Origin: Hepsetus odoe
Lineage: Eukaryota; Chordata; Actinopteri; Characiformes; Hepsetidae
Assembly: GCA_017165825.1 (NCBI GenBank)
Contig: CM029377.1
Coordinates: forward strand, 25,553,981 to 25,617,980
Direction: 5' to 3'
DNA: 64,000 nucleotides
This document shows, one piece after another, positions 37,601 to 45,671 of the stretch (the stretch's first letter is position 1; each line of letters starts with the position of its first letter). The notes under the pieces are model-generated. The model had not been told where the DNA came from, did not search any database, and saw only the letters and a list, made by a program, of their open reading frames with translations. The translations under genes and the position numbers were made by a program.

Positions 37601-40600
37601 ACTGAGAATATTTCAAAACCTAATGTGTTAACTGTGATGATTAAGGCAGATTGCACGCTACTACTTGTTATTCATGAGCATTCTACTTGTTAGCTGCATT
37701 AGCTCGAGTGAGATGCCAGATTTTCTTTGCTGTTCGACTTCAATGGGATGTGGAGAAAACGGTGTAAATTAGATTTCTCTTTCAAAAGACTCAAAAATAT
37801 GTTGTTTCTCTAATAGAAATGTTATTTTTTGCATGATTTCTTTTCTGATTTGTTTGAGAGGAATTTCAGTGGTTGATTTTTTACGTTCTGGCATAATAAA
37901 ATGCAGCAGAGTCATTCAGAGTGGTGTGAAATGTTGTGCTCTAGAGAAACCAAGTCAGAATTGTATGGTGGTTGCGAATGGATGTTTGAAGGTTTAATCC
38001 CTCTAAAAGCTCCCTAAGAATATGATTACATGAAAAGATGAACACACTGGCCTGCTGCCAAAGGCATTTTTTAATGATAGTTTGGAGAAAGCCTTGGCAT
38101 AAAATAGATTTTTATAAGCAAAATATATGTGGCAATATTTGATATGGCGAAATAGTACCCGAAGAATGACCTTTTTTCAGATTGTGGTAGTATTTTACCA
38201 TCATTTACATATTAAAAACTTGAGAGAGGCGATTAAATGGCTGTTTTTATCTTCCAGACATCATGTTGGTATCACTAATATTGTAAGGTAGCGGGAGCTG
38301 CTCCGTTTATCCAGAATGAACTATTTCACATCAAACCATTCCAAATGACTTAAATCTCAGTCAACAACCTTGAACTTTTAAGCATGCCCCTCTGCATTAT
38401 TTTTTTTATTCTTTTGAGAATGGCAAACAGCATATGGTTGGATTTGAACATTGGAAGCACAAGCAGGTGGCTGGTCGTTTGGGCAGCTCTCTCATCTTTG
38501 TTCTTTTCTTTACCAAATGTTTTAATCAACAACAGATGACAGGGCAACATTTCAACAGGACAACTCTCAACATATTTCATATGCTTCATAACATTTCACA
38601 TGTATTAGCGCTTTCTTAAGTTTCACCGTAACCTGCTGAGTCACGAGGATGGATGGAGATCAACAAATGTTTGGATGTTTTTGATGCTTCTAAAAGGGCG
38701 TGCTCTATTCACTGTGGCATTTTCTCGTGCTTGTGTTTTCCCTCAAGTTCTGCTCTCTTTTTCTGTCCTTGTTTTTAATGTGTCCTGGGCCACCAAGTCA
38801 AACCGGAACAGATGCATGGCTTCTTATTGAGCCGTACGCAGAATTCCCTTTTATATGCAGTCTAATATTTCTTATTGACCAGATAGCTTTGCTCTTTTCC
38901 CGCAGCAATAATCATTGAACTGGAACATCTTTTAATTTAATAGAAATTCCGATCCTCTCTCTGCATCTGCGAAGGAAAACCATCAGAGAAGAAGATGCTG
39001 AGGTTTTTCATCCTTTACATTTAAAATTTCAGTCAGAGCATCATCAGCCTTAAAAGAGACCATCTTTTATTTTGGCAGTTTATGTTCAACGACCGGCTTT
39101 TGCCACTGAAGATTTTTATGAGCTTGTTTTTATTGAAAACACCGCAGCGTAGGTTTATAGGCACTTCAGCCCCCCAGCACTATGCTAGTATTCACCACAA
39201 AGATAACCTTAGTCTACATAATGTGCATTTTTTGTATTGTTTTATGTTGGCATATTTTTGTAGAGTGAAGCACTTGCATTGTACCCTGGCTTTTTAGAAA
39301 AGTATCTGATTGGATCACTGTCATGCTTACTCACGTTTATACTACTTGAGTGCTTTGCTAAAATAACTGCACATGACACAGAAAATTATACCATGGCCTA
39401 CTTAATGGCACTTTAACTATGCCATTGCTTCACAGTGCTACATCTACAATTCATTTGTCATTAATTTCTGAGTAGCGACTGCATATTTCACACCATACAT
39501 GTATGACTCATTATATATTGCCTGTGGCATCTTTATGCCATTATGGAGAGACAATTCACACTCTTACCAGTATGAAATATTCACAATTCAATTAAGAAAA
39601 TTGTCTCTCAGTTTGCCGTAGACAATGGGAAATGTGCCATTGCCTTTTAATGCCTTTATTAAGCTTAGTTTCACAGCTGTGTCCCCAGATTGCCATTTAC
39701 CTATTCATTTTTTATTTTTTTTATTTCATGTTTCCACATGTGCTCATGCCTACAGGGTTAAAAAAAAATTAATTTGGGCTAACCAGGGAGAGCTACTGTA
39801 GGTGGTATAGCTGCTGAAATGAGATTATGCTCTCTGTTTGCCGGAGGTCCGAGAAAAGGGAGTCTCCCGCAGGCGCCTAATTTACCAGTCCGTGTCTAAA
39901 TTATTCCTCCTCCATTATGAATAAGGCCCGCAGTGTACAAATCATATCGGACAAAGTTGAGCGGTGCACCTCCGGTGCATGAAATACGCATTAGCCTGGT
40001 CTCAGATGGTCCCAGCTGAAACCTTTTGCCGAAATGCGAGTGACCCCTTGTTCGTTTTGTAAGTGAAGTAAAACTTTGATCAAATGAATTACTAGAAAGC
40101 TAATAGCCAGAGCGCTCCCTCCTCCAGACAATGTTATTTTTAACATTTTTTTTTCCCCCTACAACCAAACAGGCAATAAGTTTGACAAAGACCGCGAACA
40201 TTTCTTTTTAATACTTTTGCTTAATAATTACATTTGCATGTGCACCAGCAGTTTTCTAAGTCTTACACTGCTACTCTAACCAAGCTGTGATCATGTGATC
40301 AGCATGACTTGATCAAAGATGCCTCTTATGCCAAGCTTTCGTTCTGGAAGAGAATTAAATATGTAAAGAAAAGAGGTAAAAGGGATGCATGTCATTTAAA
40401 TGATGGGAAACTGAATGAGGACATTTTTCCAGTCACACTATAATCTTGATACTCAGGGCATCAGTTGATGTGTTGAGTATCAGGATCATATTCAGATGGG
40501 GCTCAATCTGATATCAAAGGGCAGCGGTGGCCTAGTGGTTAGGGAGTTGGCCCCCGGATCGGAAGATTGTGGGTTCGATCCCCTCCCCAGTGGGTTGCCC

Positions 40601-43600
40601 TGAGGTACCCTTGAGCAAGGTACCGTCCCCGTCACTGCTCCCCGGGCGCTTTCAATAGCTGCCCACTGCTGCACGGTGTTGTGTGCATGGGTTAAAAGCA
40701 GAGGTCCAATTTCGTTGCGGTTCGTTGTGCTTGCTGTGCTGTGACCTCGCAATGACGAGGGTTGTCACTTTCACTTTCAAAATATGTCGGCGAACAATAT
40801 CCAGATGAAATTCAGTTTATAATACAGTTCACACGTTTATGTTTACATCTGACTGGATCTCCATTTATTAAATTCAGGTGTGAACATGACTCTTCAGTAT
40901 TTGAGCATTGTAATTTTTAAAGAACTAAAGATTTTAGACTACGTAGCCTTTTATCCCAATTTTATCTCCTTGCCATTGATCCAATGCCATGTGACCACCC
41001 TTTGCCTTCAAAACAGCACCAATTCTTCTAGGTACACTTGCACACAGTTTTTGAAGGAACTCGGCTGGTAGGTTGTTCCCAACATCTTGGAGAACTAACC
41101 ACAGATCTTCTGTGGATGTAGCTTCCTCACATCCTTCATGTAATCCCAGATACACTGGATGATGTTGAGATCAGGGTCCATACCATCACTTCCAGGACTT
41201 CTTGTTCTTCTTTACGCTGAAGATAATGACTTTGTTCTTAATGACTTTCTTAATGACTTTGGCTGTATGTTTGGGATCGTTGTCCTGCTGCAGAATAAAT
41301 TTGGGGCCAGTCATATGCCTCCCTGACAGTATTGCATGATGGATAAGTATCTGCCTTTATTTCTCAGCATTGAGAACACCATTAATTCTGAACAAATCTT
41401 CAACTCCATTTGCAGAAATGCAGCCCCAAATGTTCAAGGAACCTCCACCAAGCTTCACTGTTGCCTGCAGACACTCATTATTGTACCACTCTCCAGCCCT
41501 TGGATGAACAAACTGCCTTCTGCTACAGCCAAACATTAAAAATTTTTACTCATCAGTCCAGAGCACCTGCTGCCATTTTTCTGCACCGCAGTTCCTATGT
41601 GTTTATGCATACTTGAGTTGCTTGGCCTTCTTTCCACATTGGAGGTATGGCTTTTTTGCTGCAGCTCTTCCATGAAAACAACTTCTGGCCAGACTTCTCC
41701 GGACAGTAGATGGGTGTACCTGGGTCCCTCTGGTTTCTGCCAGTTCTGAGCTGATGGCACTGCTGGACATCTTCTGATTTCGAAGGGTAATAAGCTTGAT
41801 GTGTCTTTCATCGGCTGCACTAAGTTTCCTTGGCCGACCACTGCGTCTACGATCCTCAGCGTTTCCCATTTCTTTGTGCTTCTTCAAAAGAGCTTGAACA
41901 GCACATCTTGAACCCCAGTCTGCTTTGAAATCTTTGTCTGGGAGAGACCTTGCTGATGCAGTATAACTACCTTGTGTCTAGTTGCTGTGCTCAATCTTGC
42001 CATGACATGAAACTGACTTCCACAACCTCACCTTGGTAGCAGAGTTTGGCTGTTCCTCACCCAGTTTTAAGCCTCCTACACAGCTGTTTCTGTTTCAGTT
42101 AATTTGTTGATCATAAACCTGACTATAATCCTAATAATATAATATAAAATCCTAATAATAAGGGGCAGCGGTGGCCTAGTGGTTAGGGAGTTGGCCCTGC
42201 ATCGGAAGATTGTGGGTTCGATCCCCTCCCCAGTGGGTTGCCCTGAGGTACCCTTGAGCAAGGTACCGTCCCCGTCACTGCTCCCCGGGCGCTTTCAATA
42301 GCTGCCCACTGCTGCACGGTGTTTGTGTGCATGGGTTAAAAGCAGAGGTCCAATTTCGTCGTGGTTCATGGTGTGCAGTGCTGTGACCTCGCAATGACAA
42401 GGGTTGTCACTTTCACTTTCAAAGTCCCTGACTTTGTGCAAGTGTACCTAAAAGAATTGATGCTGGTTTGAAGGCAAAAGGTAGTAACACCAAATATTGA
42501 TTTGATTTAGATTTTTCTTTTGTTCACTCACTTTTCTAAATGGATAAAAATAAACAATCATTATTTATATTTCTGAAAGCATTCTTTGTTTACAGCATTT
42601 TTTCACACACCTGCCTAAAACTTTTGCACAGTACTGTGTGTGTGTGTATGTATGTATGTATGTATGTATGTGTGTGTCTATATATATATATATATAAATA
42701 TGATCCACTCCAACTCCTGTTTATTTTGGATCTTTGCAGTGTATAATTTGGAAAATTTGCCTTGCACAGGTTGCTTTAGTAATTTATGCTGAAATTAGTG
42801 GTTTGCAAGCCTTTAAACACATGCCTGAATATTTGATGCCGGATGGTGGGTGTTTGGAGGAATGCATTTGCATAGCAATGGTTGCACTTCCAATGAGACA
42901 ACTGTAACTCTTTTAAATGCATTCTGAACCAGTGTTTTTTTTTTTCGTTAGTGGGTTGATGCAAAAAATAAATAAATAAATAAAAATCAGTATTTTACTC
43001 ATGCTCTGCAGTCAAGTACTCAACATTCCCTTGTTCTCAGTGTGGATAAGTTTATGAAGTTCGACCCACTTGTTTGTTTAATGGCTACAGCTACAGTTTG
43101 GAACAGTCTGTTACAAGGATTTTCTAAATCTATTCATTCTGATTTGCCATATGAAAGTCAACAAAAGCCAGTTTAAAGAGATGCTTGAGTGCACCATTAC
43201 TATTTTGGAGCCCAAGCTATTTTTAAATGCAGATTAAGAAACATTGGGCAATGCTTCACTGTGTTCATTTTTTTGTGTTTTGTTTATGTAGCTACCAACA
43301 CTAGAACCCGATAGTGGCCCATGTTTGCTCAAAATCACAAAAGCTTCTCTCGAGTAGCTGGGGCAGCAGTTGCCTAGTGGTTAGGGAGTCGGCCCCATAA
43401 TCAGAAGGTCATGGGTTTGAATCCCGGACCAGTAGGTTGCCCTGAGGTTCCCTTGAACAAGGTACCATCCCAATATCTGCTCCCCGGACGCTGGATATAG
43501 CTGTCCTCTGCTGCACGGTGTATGGGTTAAATGCAGAGGCTGTCTTTCATTGTGGTTCGCTGTGTGCTGTGTCACTTTCACTGAGTCTGCTTAATTTGGT

Positions 43601-45116
43601 GCTGACTGATCAGTCTGGTCTTAAACACAGTATGTCTTAATGTGTATTATACAAAATTAACAAATCTTTAGTGCTATAGGCGATTTCAGACAACACTAGG
43701 GCTTAGATCCGATTCCCACATTGTTAAAAACTTAGTTGGCTCTCTTTTTCGTGAGCTGGCATGTGAAAACTTGTCTGAAGTTTTTGCCTGCAGTGTTCGA
43801 ACAGTGAAGTTCATTTTTTAGCTATATATTAGTGTCATACTGTTTGCCAAACCACATCCATTTACACAATTTTCCACTACTCCAGAGGTAGCTTCACAGC
43901 CAAAACCTCAAGATTTCAAATAAGGTTTCAAACTTTACTAAAAAATTGGGTGCAGTTATAAATGGGTGCTTTTTGCTGGATCCACCATAAAAAGTAGATT
44001 CTATGGCCCTGTGCATTTTGTCATTTTCCTTTCCTTTTGCTTACACTTTTAGAGTTATGAGTGTGAGTGTGGCCCTGGCTGGGAAGGGGACTTCTGTGAG
44101 AGGGAAACAGATGAGTGCACACCAGACCCCTGCAAAAACAACAGCACCTGCACCGACCTGCTCAATGCCTATAGGTAGGTCCAGGGGGTTATTGTTCACA
44201 TTTAAATTTACGGCATTTAGCAGACGCTCTTATCCAGATTGCCGCAGCATGAATATGTTTGTGATATGCAGCTTTTCATAGGTTTCAGAAGAGGAAGTGC
44301 AGTTTTGCACTGATATGAAGTCATGAAGGTTTGGAATACAAACAATAAAGTTTTTCAATCAAACATTTTTCTAGGTGAAGAGGAAACATTTGAAAAGAAT
44401 ATTACACGTGATAGGAAAATCATGTGGGCCCAGGGTTGTTGGTATCAGCACTGGCCAAACAAGATGTTAATTGTTGGTTATCATTATCGACCTAGAAATT
44501 CCATATCTGGTACAGAGGGGTTTGGCAGGATTCTAAGGCCGTCTTGCCACACTGGAGCCGGAGAAGCCCCCGCTCTTAGATTAGCGTTCGCAAATGGCTG
44601 AGATAATGAATGGCAGATGGCAGGTAAAACAAATGAATCAATCAGTGACACTCAGCGGGGAGAGGGGGTTTGGATCTGTGACTCAGTTGAGGGAAAAATC
44701 TGCTGTTGAGCACACACACACACATACACTGAGGAAAAGAGCAGAGAAAGAAAAAGCGTTGGGGGATGGGAGAAGATGAAGGGTTGGTGCCAGGGCTGTG
44801 AGCTCACTGCCACCAAGTGGAGTGCACATTCCTCTAGTGCTCTTTCACCAGCTCTTTTTTTTCTCCTTCTTTTGAACACACTTGCGCACACACCCTCACA
44901 TGCTTTCTGGTAAATATAATCCCAGCTCAGTGCTTTCACCTCCCACTGTCCTACTTCCAGCTGTCTGTAGTTTAATACTCTGCAGTCCGATGCTGCAATT
45001 AACCTGTTAATCCCCTCAACTGTTTAGAAATCCTCCTCACGTATGAGGGGGGCCTTTGACAAGTGTGCTCGGCTTTGACTGAACGTGGTGCTTCTTTTAA
45101 ACTGCTTAAATTCCCC

Positions 45117-45147
<31 letters not shown>

Positions 45148-45598
45148 GCCCAAAAGAACCTGCATTTTGTTTAGTCCTGTAGAGCTTCAGCATAAAAATA
45201 GGATTACCTCATTGTACTCCATACCATTTCATTTTCTCTGTTTTGCAACAACCTTGAATTTAATGGAGTGTTATGAAATTCATATTGATACTGATTATAA
45301 TCATAGTAATTAATGATACAGCAAGAAGACATTTTTATTAAAACTGGCATCAGTTATGAATTATTACATAAGAGTGATGGGCTAGTACTGTTACACAGTC
45401 ATTAAGTGAAAGCTCGCAGCATGTCACGGTCTAGAAATAAAAACGCCTTTTACTGTGGGCGAGAAGATAGGAGATGTTTCTTACTTTCATGTTTAGGAAA
45501 GTGATGTCACCAGTTATGTGATCCACATGAAATGCAACATAGCGTTTGATGTGATATCCATCTGTTTATGGTTGACATTTATATCTATATTTAGGGCT

Positions 45599-45671
<73 letters not shown>

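Larger units (their letters stand above)
40990..42636 (-). mobile_element. Tc1-like transposon with SINE insertion (MITE parent family)
   Basis: The + strand starts at GTGACCACCCTTTGCCTTC (left inverted repeat truncated) and ends in the full right repeat, ...CTAAAACTTTTGCACAGTACTG. A SINE-1 sits at 42,162-42,420. The ends match the MITEs at 30,065 and 52,070. The transposase is on the - strand (separate entry). Confidence 0.9.
26063..44052 (+). other. eys intron, 17,990 bp
   Basis: The largest complete intron in the window. It contains an LTR remnant, an assembly gap, three Tc1-type elements, a MITE piece and about ten SINEs. Nothing is recognised in 26,420-28,560, 29,075-30,060, 30,980-32,440, 35,380-36,960 (apart from TG repeats at 35,640-35,710), 37,465-40,510 or 42,700-43,360. 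Confidence 0.85.

Noticed and set aside
40519..40585. tRNA-gene-like sequence with perfect A and B boxes
   Set aside because: It is the head of a SINE; the dispersed copies share a non-tRNA body and tail.
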